The notes beneath the pieces are model-generated. The model worked only from the letters and a program-made list of their open reading frames with translations. It had not been told where the DNA came from and searched no databases. A program made the position numbers and the translations under genes. From contig CAZHDY010000001.1 of assembly GCA_964531025.1 (NCBI GenBank), positions 1,178,001 to 1,242,000 of the forward strand: 64,000 nucleotides of DNA. Direction: 5' to 3'. Of this stretch, positions 25,444 to 35,508 are shown piece by piece (the stretch's first letter is position 1; each line of letters begins with the position of its first letter). The DNA comes from CALMEC01 sp964531025 (GTDB taxonomy: Bacteria > Actinomycetota > Thermoleophilia > Miltoncostaeales > Miltoncostaeaceae).

Positions 25444-27507
25444 ATGGCGCGGAGCGTGTACGTGACCTCCTCGGAGGGGCACACCGGAAAGGCGGCGATC
25501 GCACTCGGCCTGGTCGAGCTGTTCGCCTCCCAGGTCCGCGTCGGCGTCTTCCGCCCAATCACGGCGGGCGGTGAGGCCCGGGACGGCGTGCTGGAGTTCC
25601 TGCTGTCACACGGCGGCGTCGACCTCGACTACGCACAATGCGTCGGTGTGACATATGACGACGTCCACGACGATCCGGACGCGGCACTGTCGACGATCGT
25701 CACCCGCTACCGCGAGATGGAGGCACTCTGCGACGCGGTGGTGATCGTCGGGTCCGACTACACCGACGTGTCCAGCCCGACGGAACTGTCCTACAACGCG
25801 CGCGTCGCGGCGAACCTGGGATCCGGCGTCGTGCTGGTCACCGCCGGGCTCGACCGCTCCGGCGCCGAGGTGCGTCACGCCGTCGACATCGCCCGGGCGG
25901 AGCTCCACGCCGAGCACGCCGAGGTCGTGGCGGTCGTGGTGAACCGCACCGACCCCGACCGCATGGACGAGGTCCGGGTCGCCCTGGCCGACGTGGCCGT
26001 GCCGACGTGGGTGATGCCGAACGTGAGCCTGCTCTCGGCACCCACGGTGGCCGATCTGATGGATGCCGTGGACGGTCGTCTGCTGAGCGGCGACCCCGAC
26101 CTGCTCGACCGTGAGGCCGAGGCGACGATCGTCGGCGCCATGACCGTGGACAACGTCCTGCTGCGCCTCGAGGAGGGCGCGGCGATCCTCGTGGCCGGAG
26201 ACCGGTCCGACGTGGTGCTGACGGTCGTGAACGCACACGCCGCCGAGAGCTTCCCGTCGCTGTCGGGTCTCATCCTGAACGGCGGCTTCGTCCCGACGCC
26301 ACAGCTCACACGACTGCTCGAGGGATTGAACCAGCGTCTCCCGATCATCTCCACCGAGCTCGGCACCTACGACGCCGCCCGGCGCATGGCGAAGACCGTC
26401 GGGCTCTTCTCGAAGGGCTCGCACCGCAAGATCGACATCGCCCGGGCGACCTTCAACCAGCACATCGACGGCGAGCGGCTGTTGGAGACGGTGAACCTTC
26501 CCCGGTCCGAGGTCGTCACCCCGCTCATGTTCGAGTACGACCTGATCGAGCGGGCACGGTCCGACCGGAAGCACATCGTGCTGCCCGAGGGCGACGACGA
26601 CCGCATCCTGCGCGCCGCGAGCACCCTCCTCGCCCGGCAGGCCGTCGACCTGACGATCCTGGGGGACGAAGCCCGCGTGCGCGCACGCGGCGCCGAGCTC
26701 GCCCTCGACCTCTCGGCCGCGGACATCATCGAGCCCGCCGAATCGGAGCATCGCGAGCGGTTCGCCGAGGTCTACACCGAGCTTCGCGCCGCGAAGGGCA
26801 TGACCCTGGACCGCGCGCGCGAGGTCGTGGCGGACCCCTCCTACTTCGGCACGCTCATGGTCCACCTCGGTCTCGCCGACGGCATGGTGTCGGGCGCCGC
26901 CCACACCACCGCACACACCATCCGCCCGGCGTTCGAGATCATCCGGACGGTCGAGGGGGTCTCGGTGGTCTCGTCGGTGCTCTTCATGTGCCTGGCCGAC
27001 CGCGTGCTGGTCTACGGCGACTGCGCCGTGAACCCCGATCCGACGGCCGAGCAGCTTGCCGACATCGCCATCTCGTCCGCCGCGACGGCCGAGCAGTTCG
27101 GCGTGTCACCACGCATCGCGATGCTGTCGTACTCCACCGGCGAGTCGGGGTCGGGCGCGGGCGTCGACAAGGTCCGGACGGCGACGGAGATCGTCCACCG
27201 GAACGCGCCCGAGCTCATCGTGGAGGGCCCCATCCAGTACGACGCCGCCGTCGATGCGTCCGTGGCCCGCACGAAGCTCCCCGACTCTCAGGTGGCGGGA
27301 CGGGCGACGGTGTTCGTCTTCCCCGATCTGAACACCGGCAACAACACCTACAAGGCGGTGCAGCGATCGGCGGGCGCGGTGGCGATCGGCCCCGTGCTGC
27401 AGGGGCTGAACCGGCCGGTCAACGACCTGTCGCGCGGCGCCCTCGTGAAGGACATCGTGAACACCGTGGCCATCACGGCCATCCAGGCCCAGGGGATGTC
27501 GGCATGA
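25444..27507 (+). CDS. pta: phosphate acetyltransferase (long form)
   Basis: 687 residues from ATG 25444 (GGAG four bases upstream; ATG 25282 is an alternative adding 54 residues). It interconverts acetyl-CoA and acetyl phosphate. The N-terminal 350 residues are a CobQ/BioD-like domain beginning 'RSVYVTSSEGHTGKAAIALGL' with a degenerate P-loop, followed by a DRTGG region and the C-terminal catalytic PTA_PTB domain ('LPEGDDDRIL', 'SYSTGESGSG', 'VFPDLNTGNNTYKAVQRS'). The stop overlaps ackA by four bases, giving a coupled acetate-overflow operon. Confidence 0.94.
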   Translation: MARSVYVTSSEGHTGKAAIALGLVELFASQVRVGVFRPITAGGEARDGVLEFLLSHGGVDLDYAQCVGVTYDDVHDDPDAALSTIVTRYREMEALCDAVVIVGSDYTDVSSPTELSYNARVAANLGSGVVLVTAGLDRSGAEVRHAVDIARAELHAEHAEVVAVVVNRTDPDRMDEVRVALADVAVPTWVMPNVSLLSAPTVADLMDAVDGRLLSGDPDLLDREAEATIVGAMTVDNVLLRLEEGAAILVAGDRSDVVLTVVNAHAAESFPSLSGLILNGGFVPTPQLTRLLEGLNQRLPIISTELGTYDAARRMAKTVGLFSKGSHRKIDIARATFNQHIDGERLLETVNLPRSEVVTPLMFEYDLIERARSDRKHIVLPEGDDDRILRAASTLLARQAVDLTILGDEARVRARGAELALDLSAADIIEPAESEHRERFAEVYTELRAAKGMTLDRAREVVADPSYFGTLMVHLGLADGMVSGAAHTTAHTIRPAFEIIRTVEGVSVVSSVLFMCLADRVLVYGDCAVNPDPTAEQLADIAISSAATAEQFGVSPRIAMLSYSTGESGSGAGVDKVRTATEIVHRNAPELIVEGPIQYDAAVDASVARTKLPDSQVAGRATVFVFPDLNTGNNTYKAVQRSAGAVAIGPVLQGLNRPVNDLSRGALVKDIVNTVAITAIQAQGMSA

Positions 27508-28697
27508 GCGTGCTGGTGATCAACTCCGGATCGTCGTCCCTGAAGTACCAAGTCGTCGACCCCGCGACGGCGGAGGCCCACGCGACCGGGCTCGTCGAGC
27601 GCATCGGATCCGACGGCGGACGCATCACCCACACCACGCCGGAGGGATCCTGGACCGAAGACGTGACCGTCGAGGACCATCGCGCGGCAATGGCGGCGAT
27701 GAGGGACGCGTTCGCGACCCACGGCCCGCCGCTCGACGCCACGGGGATCGCCGTCGTCGGGCACCGGGTCGCGCAGGGCGCCGATTCGTTCGGGGGATCC
27801 ATCGTCGTCGACGACGACGTACTCGCAACCATCCGCGGGCTGTCCGACCTCGCCCCGCTCCACAATCCGGCCAACGTCGCCGGCATCGAGGGCGCCCGCG
27901 AGCTCTTCCCCGACGTCCCTCACGTCGCGGTGTTCGACACGGCGTTCCACACGACGATCCCTCCCGTCGCGCACACCTATGCGCTGGACCGGGAGGTCGC
28001 CGAGCGCTACCGCATCCGTCGCTACGGATTCCACGGGACCTCGCACGCCTACGTGTCGCGCGAGGCGGCGCGGATGCTGGGCCGGTCACCCGACGAGACC
28101 AACGTCATCGTCCTGCATCTCGGCAACGGGGCGTCGGCCTGCGCCGTCCGGAACGGGATCTCGGTCGACACGTCCATGGGCCTCACACCGCTCGAGGGTC
28201 TTGTCATGGGGACGAGAACCGGCGACATCGACGCGGCCGCGGTCTTCCATCTGGCACGTGTGGCCGGCTACGACATCGACCGGATCGACAAGATCTTCAA
28301 CACACGATCCGGAGTCCTCGGCCTCTGCGGGCGTCAGGACATGCGCGACCTGGTGGACGCGGCGCTCGGCGGCGACGCGGCGGCCGAGCTCGCACTCGAC
28401 GTCTACTGCTACCGGATCCGCAAATACATCGGCTCCTATACAGCGGTGCTGGGTCGGGTGGACGCCGTGGTGTTCACGGCCGGGGTCGGTGAGAACGCGA
28501 CGGTGGTCCGTGAACGCTGCGTGGAGGGCCTGGAGGTGTTCGGGATCGAGCTGGACCCGAAGGCGAATACCTCCGCCTCGCGCCACGCATGTGACGTCGC
28601 GACCGAGACGTCGCGCGTCCGCATTCTTGTCATCCCGACTAATGAGGAGCTGGAGATCGCACGTCAGGCGAGGGACGTGGTCGCGGCACGGAGTTGA
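27504..28697 (+). CDS. ackA: acetate kinase
   Basis: 397 residues, ATG 27504 overlapping the pta stop. It transfers phosphate between acetyl phosphate and ADP. The signatures 'LVINSGSSSLKYQ', 'FDTAFHTTIPP', 'RRYGFHGTSHAYVS', 'HLGNGASACAV' and 'GVGENA' are complete, with the catalytic Asp in the 'VFDTAFH' motif. Confidence 0.96.
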   Translation: MSVLVINSGSSSLKYQVVDPATAEAHATGLVERIGSDGGRITHTTPEGSWTEDVTVEDHRAAMAAMRDAFATHGPPLDATGIAVVGHRVAQGADSFGGSIVVDDDVLATIRGLSDLAPLHNPANVAGIEGARELFPDVPHVAVFDTAFHTTIPPVAHTYALDREVAERYRIRRYGFHGTSHAYVSREAARMLGRSPDETNVIVLHLGNGASACAVRNGISVDTSMGLTPLEGLVMGTRTGDIDAAAVFHLARVAGYDIDRIDKIFNTRSGVLGLCGRQDMRDLVDAALGGDAAAELALDVYCYRIRKYIGSYTAVLGRVDAVVFTAGVGENATVVRERCVEGLEVFGIELDPKANTSASRHACDVATETSRVRILVIPTNEELEIARQARDVVAARS

Positions 28698-28816
28698 CGA
28701 CGTCTGGAGAACCGCTCCGTCACCCTGAATGACCGCGTGCGGACATCCGTTCGTCTCGTCCCTGTTCGCCGCGCAAGTAGGTCGCGTTCGACGTCCTCCG
28801 GGAGACGCACCGTCAC
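28664..28816 (-). pseudogene. remnant of a ribbon-helix-helix (CopG-like) antitoxin
   Basis: GTG 28816 opens a 50-codon frame whose first 20 residues 'VTVRLPEDVERDLLARRTGT' match the beta-strand and first helix of ribbon-helix-helix DNA-binding proteins. After 'DV' the expected second helix is lost and the frame runs into basic, unlike text overlapping the ackA 3' end. No ribosome site and no toxin gene is nearby. It looks like a decayed antitoxin, or a chance match in GC-rich DNA. Confidence 0.35.
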
Positions 28817-29072
28817 GGTGCAGCCCGCGCAACATGTCCGCGTCGCCCCGACCCGCCGGCACTGCCCCGGCACGGACGATGACCGTTTGCGCCATCTGCA
28901 GGGTCGCCGACGTCGCCGCTCCTGCCGCGGCACCCTGCGCCTGGCAGGTGTCCGACCGGACGCCGGGCACATGGAAGGACAGGCACCCCGTTTTGGTCGC
29001 ACGCGATCTCACGCCCGGAAGACCCACATCCAGGCGGCCACGAGACGCACCAAGCGTGTGCGGACAAAATGA
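28817..29072. other. non-coding stretch between ackA and groL
   Basis: 256 bp between the remnant and the groL terminator. Codon pattern in all frames is poor and I see no structured RNA; probably debris of a lost gene. Confidence 0.4.
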
Positions 29073-29100
29073 CGTGGGGCCCGCCGAAGCGGGCCCCACG
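29073..29100 (-). terminator. groL terminator
   Basis: A perfect 12-bp stem (29073-29084 with 29089-29100) closed by a CGAA tetraloop (TTCG on the transcript); on the minus strand it is followed by TCATTTT. It lies 22 bases after the groL stop. Confidence 0.85.
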
Positions 29101-29122
29101 AAACGCCAGACGCGACCGCGGC

Positions 29123-30760
<1,638 letters not shown>

Positions 30761-31048
30761 CTACTTCACCGCCTTGGCGAGAACATCGGACTCACGAAGG
30801 ATGAGGAGATCCTCGCCGTCGACGGACACCTCGGTGCCGCCGTACTTGGAGTAGATGACCTCATCACCGGCGGCGACGTCGAGCGGTACGCGCGTGCCGT
30901 TCTCCCAGCGTCCCTCACCGACGGCGAGAACCTCGCCGCGGAGCGGCTTCTCCTGTGCGGTGTCGGGGAGGACGATCCCGCTCGCGGTGACCTCCTCGGC
31001 CTCGATCTGACGGACGACGATCCTGTCGCCCAGCGGCTTCAGCCCCAT
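30761..31048 (-). CDS. groS: co-chaperonin GroES (Hsp10)
   Basis: 95 residues: 'LKPLGDRIVVRQIEAEEVTASGI' type N-terminus, mobile loop around 20-32, and 'GDEVIYSKYGGTEV'. It abuts groL with no gap. GGAGA lies upstream of ATG 31048. Confidence 0.97.
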   Translation of the reverse strand: MGLKPLGDRIVVRQIEAEEVTASGIVLPDTAQEKPLRGEVLAVGEGRWENGTRVPLDVAAGDEVIYSKYGGTEVSVDGEDLLILRESDVLAKAVK

Positions 31049-31063
31049 CAGCTCTCCTTGTTT

Positions 31064-31090
31064 TTGGCACTCTCAGGATGTGAGTGCCAG
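31064..31090 (-). promoter_or_regulatory. CIRCE operator (HrcA-binding) upstream of groSL
   Basis: TTGGCACTC - nine bases - GAGTGCCAG at 31064-31090 is a near-consensus CIRCE inverted repeat (usual TTAGCACTC-N9-GAGTGCTAA), 15 bases before the groS start. A TATTCT -10-like box lies just outside it on the minus strand. Repression by HrcA at normal temperature is inferred. Confidence 0.88.
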
Positions 31091-31140
31091 AGAATAGCGG
31101 ATGCTCGTTTGTCGTGCATCCACCACGATCTCCGTGACCG

Positions 31141-32871
31141 TCAGTGCGAGGGTACGACGGCGCCGTGATGCAGATGCCCCTCTCGGGCGACGTGCTCACG
31201 GGCGTGGGCGATGGCCTCGGGCGTCGTGGCGAAGAGGTGGCGCTCGTGGGCGAGACGCTCGTGGACGCCCATCTCACGCAGGACACGCTCGTGTTCCGGC
31301 CGTGCACCCGAGAGCATGACGGTGATGCCGTCGCGCTCCAGACGGTCGATGATGTCGGCGAGGACGTGGGCCCCCGTGGCGTCGATCGTGGTGACCCGTG
31401 CCAGGCGCAGGACCACGACCCGCACCCGACTCACCTGGGTGAGCTCGAGAAGGAAGTCATGGGCCGCCCCGAAGAACAGGGGACCGTCGATGCGGAAGGC
31501 GACGATGTGATCGTCGAGGAGGCGCTGCTCCTCGGCGGCATGGTCCGACTCGTCCAGCGGCATCTCGTCCAGTCGGGCCGTACGCGCCGTCTGTCGGATG
31601 GCGAAGAAGCCGGCGACCACCAGGCCCACGAGGACCGCCGTGACGAGGTCGAAGACGACCGTGGCCGCCGCCGTGAGGATGAGTGCGGCCGCATCGCCAC
31701 GGGTCGACCGGGCCAGCGCCCGTAGGCTCGACACCTTGATCATCTGGATCGCTGTGGCGATGAGGACACCCGCGAGGGCGACGAGGGGGATCTCGGACAC
31801 CAGGCCGCTGGCGACCAGGACGATCAGCAGAAGGACGAGCGCGTGTACGAGCGCCGCCAGCCGGGTGCGGGCACCTGATCGGACGTTGACCGCAGTCCGG
31901 GCGATGGCCGCCGTCGCCGGCACGCCCCCGAAGAGAGGAGCGGCCAGGTTCGCGAGCCCCTGGCCGACCAGCTCCCGGTCCGGATCGTGGCGCGTGCCCA
32001 CGGTCATCGCGTCGGCGGCCGTCGCGGACAGCAGGCTCTCGAGAGCCGCGAGAGCCGCAACGGCAAGTGCCGGCAGGACGAGCGCCCCGATGACACCGAC
32101 GTCGATCGATGGCAGCGCCGGCATCGGCAGACTCGACGGGATCGCGCCGATGGTGGGGAGCCCCCAGGCGAAGAACCCGTTGCCCGCGGTCACGAGGACC
32201 ACCGCGACGAGCGCGCCCGGCAGGGTGCGCAGGGTACGAGCGAGAACGAGGATCAGGACTACGGCCGCCACCGTCACGACGGGCGCGAGCACATCGGGAG
32301 ACCGGAACCAGTCCGCGATCGCGTGGGCGGTCATGGGCAACACGGAGTCGTGGCCGACCGACATGCCCAACGCGGACGGGACCTGCTGCAACGCGATGAT
32401 GATCGCGATGCCGGCCGTGAATCCCTCGACCACGGTGACGGGGAGGTAGCGGATGACGCGACCGATGCCCGCGATACCGAGTGCGATCAGCATGATCCCG
32501 GCCAGGAGCCCGACGACGAGGACACCTCCCGCCCCATGACTCGCCATGATCGGGATGAGGACGACGGTCATCGCTCCGGTCGGACCGCTCACCTGGACCC
32601 GACTCCCGCCGAACACGGCGGCGACGGCACCGGCGACGATCGCCGTGATCAGCCCGGACGAGGCACCCATGCCGGCGCTCGCTCCGAAGCCCAGCGCGAG
32701 GGGAAGAGCGACGAGCGCGACCATGAGACCCGCCAGCAGGTCGCTGCCGATTGCGCTCGGCACCCAGTCCGAACGAGTGGGCAGAAGACGACGGAGGGAC
32801 CGGAGGGCACCCGGGGTCGAGCGGTCCTCCCGGCCGGCCGCCGAGCGATCACCGATCTGCGACGTGGTCAT
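31141..32871 (-). CDS. SulP-family anion transporter with STAS domain
   Basis: 576 residues. About 10-12 hydrophobic segments (50-420) include 'DLLAGLMVALVALPLALGFG' and 'SGPTGAMTVVLIPI', typical of SLC26/SulP carriers of sulfate or bicarbonate. The C-terminal STAS domain (about 440-560) has 'RVRVVVLRLARVTTIDATG'. Substrate cannot be decided. ATG 32871 overlaps the stop of the ArsR gene upstream, so transporter and regulator are co-translated; this pairing points to a carrier controlled by a small-molecule or redox sensor. Confidence 0.88.
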   Translation of the reverse strand: MTTSQIGDRSAAGREDRSTPGALRSLRRLLPTRSDWVPSAIGSDLLAGLMVALVALPLALGFGASAGMGASSGLITAIVAGAVAAVFGGSRVQVSGPTGAMTVVLIPIMASHGAGGVLVVGLLAGIMLIALGIAGIGRVIRYLPVTVVEGFTAGIAIIIALQQVPSALGMSVGHDSVLPMTAHAIADWFRSPDVLAPVVTVAAVVLILVLARTLRTLPGALVAVVLVTAGNGFFAWGLPTIGAIPSSLPMPALPSIDVGVIGALVLPALAVAALAALESLLSATAADAMTVGTRHDPDRELVGQGLANLAAPLFGGVPATAAIARTAVNVRSGARTRLAALVHALVLLLIVLVASGLVSEIPLVALAGVLIATAIQMIKVSSLRALARSTRGDAAALILTAAATVVFDLVTAVLVGLVVAGFFAIRQTARTARLDEMPLDESDHAAEEQRLLDDHIVAFRIDGPLFFGAAHDFLLELTQVSRVRVVVLRLARVTTIDATGAHVLADIIDRLERDGITVMLSGARPEHERVLREMGVHERLAHERHLFATTPEAIAHAREHVAREGHLHHGAVVPSH

Positions 32872-33215
32872 GCTGCGGGCGGAGAGGAAACGAGCGAGGC
32901 GATCTGAGCGTCGATCTCCTCCTGATTTGTCGCCAGACCGCGGAGGATGATGCGTGCCGCGAGCAACAGGTCGCGGACCTCGGGAACGGAGATGGCGTAC
33001 ATGACGGTACCCCGTTCCCGACGCGACGTGACGAGCGACGTTCGACGCAGGACAGCCAGTTGCTGCGACAGATTGCTCGGTTCGATGTCGATCCGTTCCA
33101 GGAGCTCGTAGACGGCGTGGTCACGCTCGTCCAGAAGCTCAAGGATGCGGATACGCGCCGGATGTCCGAGCGTCCGGAACAGTTCTGCCTTGGCCTGGTG
33201 AAGGGGGATTCCCAG
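32868..33215 (-). CDS. ArsR-family winged-helix regulator with apparent CTG start
   Basis: 115 residues. The frame contains 'LHQAKAELFRTLGHPARI', the standard N-terminus of ArsR/SmtB regulators, then 'SNLSQQLAVLRRTSLV' as recognition helix. No ATG, GTG or TTG exists between the upstream in-frame region and this N-terminus. AGAGGAG lies five bases before a CTG (33215-33213) that begins 'xGIPLHQAK', exactly where homologues start. No cysteine metal motif is seen, so metal sensing is unlikely. The stop overlaps the SulP start (ATGA); it is expected to regulate that operon. Confidence 0.82.
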   Translation of the reverse strand: MGIPLHQAKAELFRTLGHPARIRILELLDERDHAVYELLERIDIEPSNLSQQLAVLRRTSLVTSRRERGTVMYAISVPEVRDLLLAARIILRGLATNQEEIDAQIASLVSSPPAA

Positions 33216-33425
33216 CGTCGCTCCTCTCAGGGGAGACGAGACCCTAGCACCGACTTGAAGAAGTTTTCATTTCATGAATTGGCATTCCGACGACACGCTT
33301 CTGCCGTCCCGCGCATGCACGGAGGTGGCTCCGGTTGATCTCCGGGGTCTTCGGGTCACCCACATCGGCCCTCGGGGTCACGCTGCTCGCCGGGCAGTGG
33401 TCGCGATGACCACGCCCCGATCGCT

Positions 33426-34268
33426 TCAGATCGTCGCCGGACCGATCCCGCGACCGTAACGGACAGCACCCTGCAGCTCGTCTGTGGTGAAGCCGCCCAC
33501 CGCACGCTCCTCCGCGACGTGGTGGTAGAGGGCGACGCCGAAGATCGTCGTGAGCGACTGCTGGACGAGGGCGGCGGCGATGAGGACGAGTATCCCGATC
33601 GCGATGAGCACCACCCCGACGGCGCCGGTCGTCGCCCAGACCATGGCCCCGGCCACGATCAACAGGATTCCCGGAAGCATTCCCACCAGGAAGACGATCC
33701 CACCGATCGCGACGGTACCCGTGATCTGCTCGCCCCAGCGACTCCGGATCAGGGTGCCGCAGCGCTTCAGCGTCGCGATCGGACCGGTCCCCTCGATCGC
33801 GATCACGGGGACGGCGAGGAAGGTGAGAACACCCCACGCGGCACCTGCCAGCCCTCCGAGGATCGCTCCACCGATACCGGAGCGCTGTCTGATGGCCCGG
33901 ATGAGGGCCACGATCACGATCGCCACGAAAGCCCAGCCGGCGACCGCGGCGGTCCGATGTGAGGCGAGAGCCATCCCGTCGCTGAACGAGGGCGACTCGC
34001 CCTGCATGAGCCGGTCGGCGTTGTGCGCGAGGCCGACCGCGAAGTAGTAGGTGACGAAGGCGACGAGGTACGAGCCCACGGCGACGACGATGCCCCCGGC
34101 CACCTCGGATCCGTCCTCGATCAGATACAGGCCCGGGCCGATGACGATGACCGCGACAAGCAGCGCGAAAAGGGCGCCGACCACGGGGAACTTCACGAGG
34201 CCGGGCGAGTCCGCGAGAACCCTCCAGCTCTTCTTGGTCAGTCTCCAGCCCGCCCTGATCCGCTTCAT
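33426..34268 (-). CDS. DUF6159-like integral membrane protein
   Basis: 280 residues with six or more hydrophobic segments. The N-terminus 'MKRIRAGWRLTKKSWRVL' and 'RLMQGESPSFSDGMALASHR' plus the late 'TTIFGVALYHHVAEE' fit the DUF6159 family of actinobacterial membrane proteins. Function unknown. Single gene, divergent from the ArsR/SulP pair. Confidence 0.7.
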   Translation of the reverse strand: MKRIRAGWRLTKKSWRVLADSPGLVKFPVVGALFALLVAVIVIGPGLYLIEDGSEVAGGIVVAVGSYLVAFVTYYFAVGLAHNADRLMQGESPSFSDGMALASHRTAAVAGWAFVAIVIVALIRAIRQRSGIGGAILGGLAGAAWGVLTFLAVPVIAIEGTGPIATLKRCGTLIRSRWGEQITGTVAIGGIVFLVGMLPGILLIVAGAMVWATTGAVGVVLIAIGILVLIAAALVQQSLTTIFGVALYHHVAEERAVGGFTTDELQGAVRYGRGIGPATI

Positions 34269-34378
34269 GTCGCCACGTTACTGGGCGAGCGCGTCGACAG
34301 AAAGAGCTGTACCCGAACGGGCAGGCCGTTGCCTGGCACCGGTCACCCGTTGCGTACCGCCACAAGCGGCGAGCCTTT

Positions 34379-34744
34379 CTACTTCAGCGACGGGTACTCG
34401 ATGACCTCGCTGAAGTGGATGATCGAGACCTCGTCGTCCAGGCCGACCTCGCGCGCGTAGATGTGCGACAGGAAGTGGATGGTGTCCTCGACGAGGCGGA
34501 ACTCCGGGTTGTCACGCTCGATCTCCCGCTGCGTGAGCTCCCGGATCGGCTTCACATCGACCTGGTCGATGATGGCGGCGAAGATCTTCTGCCGGGGACC
34601 GTGCCGATGACCGACGGTGACCCACACGATCTGGCCCTTCTTGTACTTGTGGCGCTTGTCGCCCAGACGGATGGTGGCCGTCTTCCGCCCCTTACGGAGT
34701 TGGTCGACGAAGAGGGGCGAATAGAAATTGAGTGCGAACACCAA
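34379..34744 (-). CDS. ASCH-domain protein
   Basis: 121 residues. 'LNFYSPLFVDQLRKGRKTAT' followed by 'RLGDKRHKYKKGQIVWVTVG' matches the ASCH fold, related to PUA and believed to bind RNA. The basic N-terminal half is consistent with nucleic-acid binding. No operon partner; the NUDIX gene upstream is 87 bp away on the same strand. Confidence 0.75.
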   Translation of the reverse strand: MVFALNFYSPLFVDQLRKGRKTATIRLGDKRHKYKKGQIVWVTVGHRHGPRQKIFAAIIDQVDVKPIRELTQREIERDNPEFRLVEDTIHFLSHIYAREVGLDDEVSIIHFSEVIEYPSLK

Positions 34745-34831
34745 GCACGCTCCGGGCGATCGGGATCACGGACGACGGGTGCCGAAGCACCACACTCCGA
34801 GTTCGCCGCGGAGCGATCGACCCCTCCCCCG

Positions 34832-35296
34832 CTATACGGCGGCCGGTACACGCTGAGGATGCCCGATTCCCCGGCCGATCTGGGCGAGCGCGCGCCGGAT
34901 CACCTCTCGCTCACCGGGATAGGAGACGACGTCCTGAACGTCCGCCAGCCGGACCAGCCGCACGCCGTCGGCCTCGTCGTTGAAGTACCAGGGCGAGCCC
35001 GACCGGTACTCCAGCAGGTAGAAGTCCACGCGCTTGTGGACGCGGGCCCGCTGACGACGCGAATAGAAGGTGTAGTCGATGTACCCCAACGGTGCGAGCA
35101 GACCCGCGCCGAGACCGGTCTCCTCGCGGACCTCGCGCACGGCGGCCTGCTCGGAGGTCTCACCCTCCTCGATGTGCCCCTTCGGGAGCGCCAGCACGGC
35201 ATGATCCTGAACCTCGATCAGGGCGACGAAGATCTCGCGCCCGACCGGGACGAGCGTCACTCCCCCGGCCGAATGCTCCTGGACCGTACGCGCCAT
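34832..35296 (-). CDS. NUDIX hydrolase
   Basis: 154 residues. The NUDIX box G-x5-E-x7-REVREETG is complete ('GHIEEGETSEQAAVREVREE', residues 40-59). It hydrolyses a nucleoside diphosphate linked to some moiety; substrate unknown. The opening 'HSAGGVTLV' and late 'YFNDEADGVRLVRL' resemble diadenosine-polyphosphate or MutT-like members. Confidence 0.85.
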   Translation of the reverse strand: MARTVQEHSAGGVTLVPVGREIFVALIEVQDHAVLALPKGHIEEGETSEQAAVREVREETGLGAGLLAPLGYIDYTFYSRRQRARVHKRVDFYLLEYRSGSPWYFNDEADGVRLVRLADVQDVVSYPGEREVIRRALAQIGRGIGHPQRVPAAV

Positions 35297-35508
35297 CGGG
35301 CCAGACTACGCGCGATCGCGGATGTGGGATGCGGTCGCGGTGGACGCGCGCCATCGGGCAGATGGTCGACAGCCGGACGACGCGCCCCGGGACCACCGAC
35401 GGGAGCTGACGCATGTACGTCGCCGGGCGCCAGCGGTCTCCCCGAAGCGGGCCGATGGATCAGCGGCTGACCCGAGGGCCGGTGGATCGTCCACTGCCGA
35501 CCCGGCGT

